A stretch of 45,000 bases of DNA, from positions 488,918 through 533,917 of the forward strand of contig CAJNDS010002590.1 in the NCBI GenBank assembly GCA_905221605.1, in the 5' to 3' direction. This document shows, piece after piece, positions 36,800-45,000 of this stretch (within the stretch, counting starts at the first letter, position 1; every line of letters begins with the position of its first letter). The notes under the pieces were generated by a model. That model was not told the DNA's origin, did no database searches, and worked only from the letters and a program-made list of their open reading frames with translations. The translations under genes were made by a program, and so were the position numbers. Source of the DNA: Symbiodinium natans. Lineage: Eukaryota > Sar > Dinophyceae > Suessiales > Symbiodiniaceae.

Positions 36800-39775
36800 C
36801 CTTCCCGGCCTGGCTCTGCGTTCAGGTGTTTCAGTGCGCGCTCCCAGCGATCGTCCTTGAAGACGAGGCCCTGTGTGGGAGAACACGCGGAGAGGCATCT
36901 GGGGGCCCTGAACCCGTTGCGATTAGGGTTTAGGGTTTAACGTTTAGGGTTCAGGCCCATGGGTTGGGGGTCATTCAGACACCCTGCTATGGGCGAAAAA
37001 GGACCTACAGATGGAGGTTTAGGGTTTAGGGTTTAGGGTTTAGGGTTTAGGGTTTAGGGTTTAGGGTTTAGGGTTTAGGGTTTAGGGTTTAGGGGGCCGA
37101 AGCCACTGGGAACCCTCCGGGGGCTCCTCGATCTTGTCCAGGGTCGCCTCATCGAGCGGGGCGCCGGCCTTGTCAGCCTTCTCAGGCTTCGGTTTCACCG
37201 GGTGGGAAGAAGAGGGTTTAGTTAGGCTTTAGAGTTTAGGGTTTAGGGTTTAGGGTTTAGGGTTTAGCAGCCTTCTCAGCCCTCGGTTCCGCCGGCTGGC
37301 AAGAAGAGGGCTACACAGGGTGTACATCGGGTTTATAGGGTTTATACGCTTTATAGGGCGTGTCGAGTTGATTTTACTGTAGGGGAGGGCTTAGGTGGGA
37401 AGAAGAGGGCTTACTGCGCTTGTAGGGTCTGGAGGTTCTAGATTGTTTGGAGGTTCCATACTGCTGGCAGGGGCCGAAATAAAGAGAACGGTTTAGGGTT
37501 TAGGGTTTAGGATTTAGGGTTTAGGGTTGGTTTAGAAAATTTAGCCTTAGGGCGTGTCTCCGAGCCTTCGCTTCCACAGGGTGGAAGAAGAAGCATTCAC
37601 AGGGTTCATAGAGTTTCTAGGGTTTCTAGGGTGTATAGGGTTTATAGGCTTTGTAGGGTTTTTATAAGAGTTTATAGGGTTAGGGTATAATATACTTTCC
37701 GGGCCATAGTAGTTAGAATAGTTTTTTTTGGGTATAGTTCTATTGGGATGATAAGGGAATATGACTCCTATATATTCCGGTTCCATCGGTGGGAAGAAGA
37801 GGGTTTGACAGGGTGTGTAATTAAAGGGTTTACACAGTAAAGGGTCTGCATACATTCTTTCGAAGGGTTCCTAAACCACCCTAAACCCTGAACCCTAAGC
37901 CCAAACCCTAAACCCTAAATCCTAAACCCAAAACCCATCAGAACCCTACACCGCGCCGCATAAACCCTAAGCCACCCTGAACCCTGAGCCCTCAACCCAT
38001 AAGCACATGACCCCTAAACCCCAAGCCACTCGAAGCCCAAAACCCTAAACCCAAAACCCAAAACCCTAAACCCTAAACCCGAAACCCTAAACCCCAAGCC
38101 ACCCCGAGCCCGAAACCCGTTAACCCACGGTTTAGGGTTTAGGGTTTAGGGTTTAGGGTTTAGGGTTTAGGGTTTAGGGTTTCGGGTTTCGGGTTTAGGG
38201 TCCCCCCCCCCCCCCCCCCGGCTTCTCAGCCTCGCTCGTTTTCTGGGCACTTGGCAGGGGCGGGTTCGGCATCCTCCGCGGCACTAGGAACCCCTCTTGA
38301 GGTTTAGGGTTTAGGGTTTAGGGTTTAGGGTTTAGGGTTTAGGGTTTAGGGTTTAGGGTTTAGGGTTTAGGGTTTAGGGTTTAGGGTTTAGGGTTTAGGG
38401 TTTAGGGTTTAGGGTTAGGGTATAACCCCTCCGCAAGAGGGTATGGGCCTAGGGTGTCTAGGAGCTTAGGGTTCAAGGCTTACCAAAAACGAAGAGACAG
38501 CTCAAGTAGGCCAAATAACCTAGGGTTTGTTTGCATTTGTTTTTGATGCTTGTGGGTTTTAGGGTTCATAAGTACTGATAAGTAGGTTTTGGGTTTAGGG
38601 CTTATAGGGTTTAGGGTTTAGGGTTCATAGGGTTTAGGGGTTTAGGTTTGGGGTTTGGGGCTCTCGTCCCTTCTTGGGGGCTTGACGGGCTCGGGGATGG
38701 CACTCGCCGGGTTCCAAGGCGAGATCATCCAAAAGCCAAAGCCTCTAAACATACCCTTTACGGCTACGATTTGCCGAAGAAGGACCCCCCCCACCCAAAA
38801 AAAAACAAAAAAAAAAAGAGACATGATAGTCATCCCTACATACTCTGATAGGGAAGAATACTATCTACGTTTGTTGGCGGGGGGTTCTGAAGCAAGTAAT
38901 AGCTTTCCTAAACCCTGACCCCACGCGGAGCCGCCACCCAAGGGGCTTGGTGCTGAGACATTCCATCCGGACGCCTCTCCGTGGCTATGTTGCCTTGCTC
39001 CAGCTGGACTGGCACCCCGAACCGCAACATGTTTCTCAGCGGCACGTCAACGTACCAGTCGCTCAGGCTCTGCCGGTTGATCCGGGTTTCCCCGGCCGCG
39101 CTTCCTCGGGCCCTTCCAGCTGGAACCAGGGAGCTCCGCTCGAACCAGGACACACCGCGGGACGCCGGCTGCGACGCATCGCAAGCCAAGCCCTTAAAAA
39201 GGGCAGTATAGGGATTATTGGTGTTTTTTTTGGGGGACGGGGGGTTCTTAAGCCATGGGTTGGGCATTCCATTCGGCCATGAAACCTAAGGAGTGGGTGG
39301 GGTGTTCTTCTATATAACCTTACGGTTTAGGATATGAGCAGCAGTCAATATTACTTGTTAAGCTGAAGGATATGGATGTTGGGGTCATCGTTTCTTGCGT
39401 GTCCCACAACGTTCTGCACGTTAAAACGCTCTTCCGCTAATTTCATACTAAGTCCCTACATCGCATATATTTTTCATCATGTTGGGGTCATCGTTTTCTG
39501 CGTGTCCCATATCGTTCTGCAGATCAAAAGCCACCAAACCATAAACTGATGTCCGTCCCTTACTAAAGCTAATCAACGCTAATTTTGACGGTCGCTCATA
39601 TATAGCTCAACCCTAGACCCTGAAGCCGAAACCCTAAACCCTAAACCCTAAACCCTAAACCCTAAACCCTAAACCCTAAACCCTAAACCCCAAGTCGGGG
39701 TCCTGATGCTGGGCCTTGGCATGAAGGTCGGCTTGAGCAGCTCGCGTCTTCGGCTTTCCGCCCGAAGGCGTGGTC
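36800..39775 (-). CDS. Unrecognised gene, at least six exons
   Basis: Minus-strand open pieces in order: 39,775-39,690 (STTPSGGKPKTRAAQADLHA); 39,200-38,925 (INRQSLSDWYVDVPLRNMLR then FGVPVQLEQGNIATERRPDG); 38,740-38,650 (GFWMISPWNPASAIPEPVKP); 38,305-38,235 (SAAEDAEPAPAKCPENE); 37,310-37,268 (PAEPRAEKA); 37,200-37,085 (ADKAGAPLDEATLDKIEEPP then EGSQWLRP); 36,885-36,800 (GLVFKDDRWERALKHLNAEP). The long exon at 39.0 kb is clearly coding: 80+ residues without repeat character. The middle exons are rich in K, P, E and A, suggesting a linker. I do not recognise the family. Joining these as one gene is an inference from strand and order. Confidence 0.5.
37174..37310 (+). repeat. TTTAGGG array with 43-base flanking duplication
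   Basis: The copies at 37,174-37,217 and 37,268-37,310 begin cagccttctcag and end gaagaaggg/aagaagaggg; they bracket about 50 bases of degenerate then perfect TTTAGGG. On the coding strand each copy carries AGAAG|GCTG, so a GC-AG intron joins EPRAEK to ADKAGAP. A related ggtgggaagaagaggg motif recurs at 37,396 and 37,789. Confidence 0.85.
38764..38902 (+). mobile_element. Family A element A5
   Basis: Starts ctacgatttgccgaagaagg and ends ggttctgaagcaagtaatag, inverted ends of family A. Inside: catactctgatagggaagaat. Contains C- and A-rich tracts. It lies in an intron of the unrecognised gene at 36.8-39.8 kb. Confidence 0.6.
39376..39522 (+). repeat. 44-base direct repeat
   Basis: atgttggggtcatcgttt..tgcgtgtccca at 39,376-39,419 and again at 39,479-39,522, about 60 bases apart. 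No coding signal in 39,280-39,600. Confidence 0.7.
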
Positions 39776-40904
39776 GAAAAGGGTTTAGGGTTTAGGGTTT
39801 AGGGTTGAGGGTTTAGGGTTTAGGGTTTAGGGTTTAGGGTTTAGGGTTCAGGGCCAAAGTTTAGGGTTTGGGCTTGAGGGATGACAGCCCGCCGGAACGG
39901 TGGCATCATAAGCTTAGGGTTCTGGGATTCGGGCTTGGGATTAAGGGCTTAGGGTTTGTAGGTTAAAAAAACACAGTGCCCGCAACCCCTAAACCCTAAA
40001 CCCTAAACCCTAAACCCTAAACCCTAAACCCTAAACCCTAAACCCTAAACCCTAAACATGCGAAAACGCAAGCCTTAGGCCAATGCAACAACAGTTGTGG
40101 ATACCCTGGCCCCTTGAAGCCCCTGAACAAACATTCCTGAGTTATGATCCTCTTTAAACCCCAATAAACGAGCAAACCCTAAACCCAAAACCCTGAACCC
40201 TAAACCCTACACCCTAAACCCTGAACCCTAAAACCCTAAACCCTAAACCCTAAAACCCTAAACCCGAAGCAGTAAACCCGAAACCCTAAACCCTAAACCC
40301 TGATGATGAGCTGTCCCAAGCGCCTATCCAGCGCCAACAAGGCCCCGCAGCAATCCGGGGTCCAAACCCTGAAAGACCCTAAGGCCCCTCTGCGGTTTAG
40401 GGTTTAGGGTTTAGGGTTTAGGGTTTAGGGTTTAGGGTTTAGGGTTTCGGGTTTAGGGTTTAGGGTTCAGTGTTCAGGGTTTGGGGTTCAGGGTTCAGGG
40501 TTTAGGGTTCAGGATTGGGGTTTGGGGTTTAGGGTTTAGGGTTTACCTGTAACATGGGCGGCAAAACCCCTGAACCGCAGCCCTACAAACCCGAACTTTT
40601 CCCCTTCTGCCCTAAACCCCTACTACACCCTAGAGACCCCTGAACCCCAATGCCGTGCAACGCTAACATGGTCGAAGGGATTCGCTTCTGGGGGTTCATG
40701 GCTTAGACCCCTAAACCCTGATCCCGTGCAACCCTGACCTGGTTGTAGGGTTTCGTTTTTAGGGGGTTCATGGTGGCCCTGTAAACCTTAAACCTTAGTC
40801 CCTCAACCCTAAACCCTAAACCCTCAACCCTCAACCCTAAACCCTAAACCCTAAACCCCTAAACCCTAAACCCTAAACCCTAAAACCGAAACCTTAACCC
40901 CCCG

Positions 40905-40988
40905 CATCTGCCCATCGCTGGCACGACGTGCCTGGTCTCCCGGCGACAGCTCTACGAAACCCTTCACCTTTGGCGCCCGACAGAGGTT
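40905..40988 (-). CDS. Probable exon, unassigned
   Basis: The minus frame reads APKVKGFVELSPGDQARRAS then DGQMR. Could be an upstream exon of the gene at 36.8-39.8 kb. Confidence 0.35.
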
Positions 40989-42054
40989 TGGAGCGTAGGG
41001 TTCAGGAACATTCCTTCAAATGCAATCAGGATGCCCAGAATAAGTTCCACTCCCTGATTGAGGACCGGTTTAGGGTTTAGGGTTTAGGGTTTAGGGTTTA
41101 GGGTTTAGGGTTTAGGGTTGAGCTTCTCCAGCAATCAGGGGCAGGGCCTGAGGAGGGTCGAGGACTTCGGCACACCATGAGTTCAGCCTAAGACCTCAAA
41201 GGCATCTTGCTTGAAGGTTCGTGGGGCCCAAAGGGTTTAGGGTTTAGGGTTTAGGGTTTAAGGTTTAGGGTTTAGGGTTTAGGGTTTAGGGTTTAGGGTT
41301 TAGGGTTTAGGGTTTAGGGTTTGGGGGAATTGCCTTTGGTGGGGGGGACCCCATTGGGGACAGCCGCCTTCGTCCTCGCCGTTCCATCCTCACACCCTGA
41401 CCTTTTTTTGAATGCGCCTAAAAGTACATGAAACGCTCAATTTTGCAGTGGAAATCTGCGTGCGCCCAGAATTTCAAGAGGCCGTTTCCTTTTAGGATGT
41501 TTGCGTGTTTGCATGTTTTTGAACGCCGCTCAAAAATAGCCGAGCGCCTAGATTTTGGTAAGTGTTTTGGGGTGCAGGTAGGGTTTAGGGTTTAGGGTTT
41601 AGGGTTTAGGGTTTAGGGTTTAGGGTTTAGGGTTTAGGGTTTAGGGTTTAGTGCTTAGGGTTTAGGGTTTAGGGTTTGGGGTTTAGATCGCACAGAACTT
41701 TGAGCCTAACCCTAAGGGCTCATGCACCTCGTTCTCATATGCTTGGGCCCCAAATCCCCTTAGGAGGCACTTTGAGAGACCCAAGTGTGTTTAGGTACGT
41801 GGGGTTTTTAAGGGTCAGGGTCAGGTGAGGGTACGGAAAGCCCCCAACCTTAAACCCTAAATCCTGCACCCTCAACCCTGTAGAAACCCTAAGCCCTAAA
41901 CCCTACTGGATAAGACGTTTCGGTTATGGGGGTTATAAGTGACTTATACTCTAGTTATGTTGAGTAACTTATAACCTAGTTAGGGTGGATCCGTAACTTC
42001 GACCTAACTAGGTTTTCGCCGGGGTGTGTTTTTGTCTTTCAAGGTGTTGATGGT

Positions 42055-42528
42055 TTGCCATGTAGGACCGAAAATGGCAGATTTACACACCCTTTCAACG
42101 CAAGCAGAGGAGGTGAGCTCAATCATATCGCCGCCAGGCAGGCGAGGTCCAGGGGTTCTGCTGGCAAGGCTGGAAAGAAGAAACACTATCGGCCAGGTCG
42201 TGGCTGCAGACACGGCGGCAAAGCTGGCAAAGCTTTTCCTTCTTCGGTGCTGGCACCAACGCCTCACCCGGAGAAGCTGCCGCATCTTCTTGGGCCGGGC
42301 AAGGGGTCTTCAGCCTCATACTGGTGCACCTCGGCTATCATGGCTTGTCTGCGGGGTCAAGGACTGAGCCAGCTGCTTCGGGCAAACCAGGAAATTCATT
42401 CAGTCGTCACCAAGACTCAGAAGGAGCATCGACAGTCAACATGTTTTTTCGGAAGGAAACATGTTTTTTTTGGGATCTGGCTGGCAGAGCAGGCCGACAC
42501 CGGGCCGACAGGAGCCCCAACCACCTAA
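42055..42528 (+). CDS. Unassigned ORF inside the transposon-like element
   Basis: 157 residues, basic and glycine/arginine-rich in the first half (HIAARQARSRGSAGKAGKKK). Two other plus frames are also open for 113 (42,026-42,367) and 150 residues (42,324-42,776), so none can be preferred. No transposase motif seen. The 3' part runs into the gggccgaca repeats. Confidence 0.3.
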   Translation: MPCRTENGRFTHPFNASRGGELNHIAARQARSRGSAGKAGKKKHYRPGRGCRHGGKAGKAFPSSVLAPTPHPEKLPHLLGPGKGSSASYWCTSAIMACLRGQGLSQLLRANQEIHSVVTKTQKEHRQSTCFFGRKHVFFGIWLAEQADTGPTGAPTT

Positions 42529-42700
42529 TCATGCGCGCCGATGGGCCGACACGGGCCGACACAGGGAAATCGTTAACATCCTTAGTAATAACCATGGAAA
42601 ACCGTTGGGCCGACAGGGGCCGACACGCGGACCCAGGGCCAGCCAGCGTAGTCCCCGAAGCGGGCCGACACAGGCCGACACCGGGCCGACAGGGCCCCAA
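42490..42700 (+). repeat. GGGCCGACA microrepeat
   Basis: The unit gggccgaca(c/g) occurs about ten times in clusters at 42,490-42,515, 42,543-42,562, 42,608-42,630 and 42,660-42,692. Confidence 0.75.
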
Positions 42701-42713
42701 AGCTAAAAACAAA

Positions 42714-42965
42714 CGCACGTCTTGCCGCCATTTGCTGTCGTTTGTGTTCAAGCCGAAGTGTCAATTGGGGTCATGAACGCAATACGGAGATCGCACCACG
42801 AAAGGGTGGGCATGGTGTGAAATGAAAATCCATACCTCGCAAAGGGTATCAGCTGCAAGCGCCGTCGCTCCACCCTTTTGTGGTGCGATCTCCGTATTGC
42901 GTTCATGACCCCAAGTGACACTTCGGCTTGAACACAGACGGCAGCAAATGGCACCAAGACGTGCG
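42714..42965. repeat. Inverted repeat, arms of about 95 bases
   Basis: The left arm 42,714-42,809 and right arm 42,871-42,965 are reverse complements with only about ten differences; the spacer is 61 bases. Each arm encodes the same short peptide when read outward, MNT.(D/G)SKW(R/H)QDVRL. Transcribed, it would form a long hairpin. Confidence 0.9.
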
Positions 42966-43555
42966 ACTGAAGTTTCTCTTTGAGAACACTTCCTTTACTG
43001 ACCTCGGACGACAACGCCAACCATCCTCACTATACCCACACTCAGCGCACATGGACGGTCATGATTGCAGCGCCCATATCACGGCTTCCAGGCCAACAAT
43101 GCCTTCTGCAGAAGCAAAAATAACGCGAACCCGTAACTAGACCCTAACTTGACTATAACTAAACCCTAACTACCTTATGACTTTCCTGGCACACTTACAT
43201 AACTCACCCCTAACCGTAGTAACTAAGGGTATAAGTAGTAGAGAAGTTAGGGGTGAACTTTGGGTGAAGTTATCGGGGTTATAGCATGGGTTGCCCGACT
43301 TATAACCAGGGTTATAACCTGCCTAATTGAATCGTCTTATCCAGTAAATCCGAAAAGTCATACTCAACAAGTGTTGTATAACCCTACTCGAAACCCCTTA
43401 ACCCTACTCATCAGTACGCATGAACCGTCAAGTACGCCCAAAACCCCGATCGCACAATGAAGGCATCGGAAATGCGCAGGCATGCTGAACGGGGCTAGGA
43501 AAACACTCCTTAGCCGAGATCCAGCTAACCCTGTAAACAATATCCGAAACCCTAC

Positions 43556-44420
43556 ACCCTAAACCCCAGCCCCTAAACCCTAAACCCGAAACCCTAAACC
43601 CGAAACCCTAAACCCGAAACCCTAAACCCGAAACCCTAAACCCATAACCCCAAAAACTCCTAAGCTCCCCACGAAACGCTCCACGAGATCGATCTGCTTC
43701 TTCCTAGCCGGGTTTAGGGTTTAGGGTCTAGGGTTTAGGATTTAGGGCCTAGGGTTGAGGGACACACCTCAGCTTCATCGCTTGTCGTCAGTAAAGTGGA
43801 TTGCGGCGAACCAAAAAATGCTCAAGGTTCAGGGCTTTTGAGCATTGACATGCCGGGTTTCAGTGACCCTCAAGGTGTACCCTCAACCTTATAGGGGTAC
43901 GAGCCTTGATCAGGCAAGGTTCAAGGCTTGGCGATGGCGGAGTAGGGATTCGGCAAGCCGAATATTCTAATTATTAAGGCCCCTATATTGCTTCCGCTGA
44001 AGTCGCAAAATTGAGGAGGGGAGTTTCCACGCACATGTCATAGTGAGGGAAGCTTTTGCGAGCCTTAGCGAGCAGGGGGAGTATTCGGGAACCTTGGCTT
44101 ACATACCCCCCTGGAACCCCCCCTCCCTTAGGGACCCTATAAAGACCAGGCTTCTAGAAGAGGCCTTTAACTCTAGGGCTCCTAGTCATGGAACCCGACG
44201 TGGGTACTTGTGGCATACATGGAGCCGCAGGCCTCATAAACCCCAAAGCCCCTGGTTTGTTCATATGTTTTCTTGTTTGGGCGTGGGGGGTATTGTAGTT
44301 CGCAGCCAGGAGTGCAGTTTGCAGAGGTGTGTTAGTGGAGACTGTGCAGGTAGGAAGTTGCCAGCTAGGTGTAGTTGCAGAGGTAGCAGTGGTTCAAGTG
44401 CAGTCGTTGAGTAGCAGCAA
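43556..44420. other. Repeat-rich stretch with a weak ORF
   Basis: 43,556-43,640 is alternating CCCTAAA/CCCGAAA. 43,760-44,040 has no clear gene. 44,057-44,143 is the second copy of repeat family I. A plus frame of 123 residues (44,043-44,414) spans this repeat copy and is probably not a gene. 44,471-44,507 is C-rich. Confidence 0.5.
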
Positions 44421-44529
44421 ACCCTAAACCCTAAACCCCCTAACCCCCTAAACCCCCTAACCCCCCCCCTCCCCCTCCCTTCTCCCCCCCCCCCCCCCCC
44501 CCCCCCCTCCTGCACGAAGCGCAAGAATG

Positions 44530-45000
44530 GTGTACTAAAAGATGATACCCCGCCCCTGTGGTGTGGTTTGGGGTTGGTTTTGGGTTTTAGGGTTTAGGGT
44601 TTAGGGTTTAAGTTTTATAGGGTTTAGGGTTTAGGGTTTTGAGGGTTGCGGCGTGAAGGCACACAGGACGCACGCCCAACAGAAGGAAATTTGCTTGATT
44701 GTTTAGACAGACTCTGAACACGAATCTAAATCCTAACCTCTAAACCGAATCCTTAAACCCTAACTCTGAACCCTAAATCCTAAGCCTCCAAACCCTAAAC
44801 CCTAAGCCCTAAGCCCTAAACCACAAGCCCCTGAATCTCCGTTTCGTTGAGCGCGCCTGCTGATGAGGTGGAAGTTGCGCGCCAACCTCACTTCAGTGTA
44901 AGGGTTGAGGATTCAGGCGCTGGCTGGTTTTGGCCATCCAGGGCCCAAGTGCTAAGGGTTTAGGGTTGAGGGTTTCAGCATCTCAAGTTCAAGCAGCCCC
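44530..45000. other. No gene seen
   Basis: Degenerate TTTAGGG (44,588-44,640) and CCCTAAA (44,740-44,825) units with short unique segments. 44,835-44,930 is GC-richer and could hold an exon, but I see no convincing frame. Confidence 0.5.

Larger units (their letters stand above)
41906..43344. mobile_element. DNA transposon-like element with 12-bp inverted ends and TA duplication
   Basis: The left end is CTGGATAAGACG (41,906-41,917) and the right end its exact reverse complement (43,333-43,344). TA flanks each side (41,904-41,905 and 43,345-43,346). Just inside are subterminal repeats built on ggttataa, ctagttagggt and aacttataacc, denser on the right. TTTAGGG arrays are absent inside, unlike the rest of the window. 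A TA duplication points to the Tc1/mariner-like superfamily or its MITEs. I recognise no DDE transposase in the interior, so it is probably non-autonomous. Confidence 0.75.
281..45000. repeat. Window-wide TTTAGGG/CCCTAAA interstitial telomere-type arrays
   Basis: At least 80 arrays occur. Clear ones in TTTAGGG orientation: 5391-5465, 6176-6250, 9474-9535, 12236-12330, 12840-12920, 13336-13480, 13862-13975, 15507-15645, 15766-15842, 17338-17405, 20094-20205, 24060-24140, 24515-24607, 29400-29490, 29931-30040, 33375-33515, 35577-35680, 37016-37094, 38301-38420, 40395-40540, 41235-41325, 41579-41690. In CCCTAAA orientation: 6872-6930, 8498-8645, 9243-9335, 9966-10043, 10300-10374, 13147-13236, 18515-18695, 20660-20790, 24857-24937, 25947-26020, 27310-27380, 28276-28345, 29125-29205, 32658-32735, 33807-33905, 36478-36640, 39630-39690, 39988-40058. 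Units range from perfect to strongly mutated. Orientation alternates within single genes, so these are internal repeats and not one chromosome end. Confidence 0.95.

Noticed and set aside
42407-42751. Minus-strand ORF starting MNTNDSKW in the transposon-like element
   Set aside because: After the first residues it runs through the gggccgaca repeats; the start is one arm of the inverted repeat and no function can be supported.
44043-44414. 123-residue plus-strand ORF as a gene
   Set aside because: It overlaps a copy of repeat family I and has no recognisable domain; chance openness is likely.
1-45000. Chromosome end / true telomere
   Set aside because: Arrays are short, in both orientations and separated by coding pieces; none is terminal or of telomeric length.
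1-45000. Spliced-leader RNA gene or tRNA/rRNA genes
   Set aside because: I looked for the conserved dinoflagellate leader core and for tRNA-like cloverleaf blocks and saw none that I could support by eye.

Overview
This window looks like nuclear DNA of a protist, most likely a dinoflagellate. It is saturated with TTTAGGG/CCCTAAA arrays (the plant/algal-type telomere repeat) in both orientations, roughly every 200-500 bases. Between the arrays are short GC-rich segments, mostly 45-200 bases, that translate into recognisable protein pieces. When placed in order these behave as exons, and several joins work only with GC or GA 5' splice sites as well as GT, a habit reported for dinoflagellates. 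No rRNA, tRNA, CRISPR or bacterial-type gene was found. The assignment to dinoflagellates is an inference.

Layout. (1) About 5-16,040, minus strand: a NADPH-oxidase/ferric-reductase-type (NOX) gene in at least 17 small exons, from the second membrane helix near 16.0 kb to a stop codon at 5-7. All conserved NOX blocks appear in the right order. (2) 16,573 upward, minus: the last exons of a gene with a ubiquitin/SUMO-like C-terminus. (3) 17-28.5 kb: many isolated exon-like pieces that I could not assign, mostly minus, plus a 0.8 kb GC-rich minisatellite at 22.6-23.4 kb. (4) About 29.6-31.85 kb, minus: an ion-transport-domain cation channel. (5) About 31.94-34.2 kb, minus: an ankyrin-repeat protein. 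(6) About 36.8-39.8 kb, minus: an unrecognised gene with lysine/proline/glutamate-rich exons. (7) 41,906-43,344: a 1.44 kb DNA transposon-like element with 12-bp terminal inverted repeats and a TA duplication, carrying an internal inverted repeat of 95-base arms. (8) 43.4-45 kb: mostly degenerate repeats.

The most interesting system is the relation between introns and mobile DNA. Several families of about 100-130 bp elements with short terminal inverted repeats (called A, B, C, E and H here) sit exactly between exons. For A, B and E copies, removing the element plus one copy of a 4-base target duplication restores an open reading frame of the host protein. They therefore look like introners, intron-creating transposons. 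In two of them (B4 and E1) a telomere-type array sits inside the element. A second class consists of TTTAGGG arrays flanked by 12-44 base direct duplications of host exon sequence, and most of these duplications contain usable splice sites. In one case a gene-fragment copy differs from its relative by a 12-base loss replaced by about 70 bases of TTTAGGG. Together these suggest that telomere-repeat addition at breaks, and introner insertion, have made most of the introns here. Intron boundaries were inferred by reading frame and family match only; no transcript data were available.
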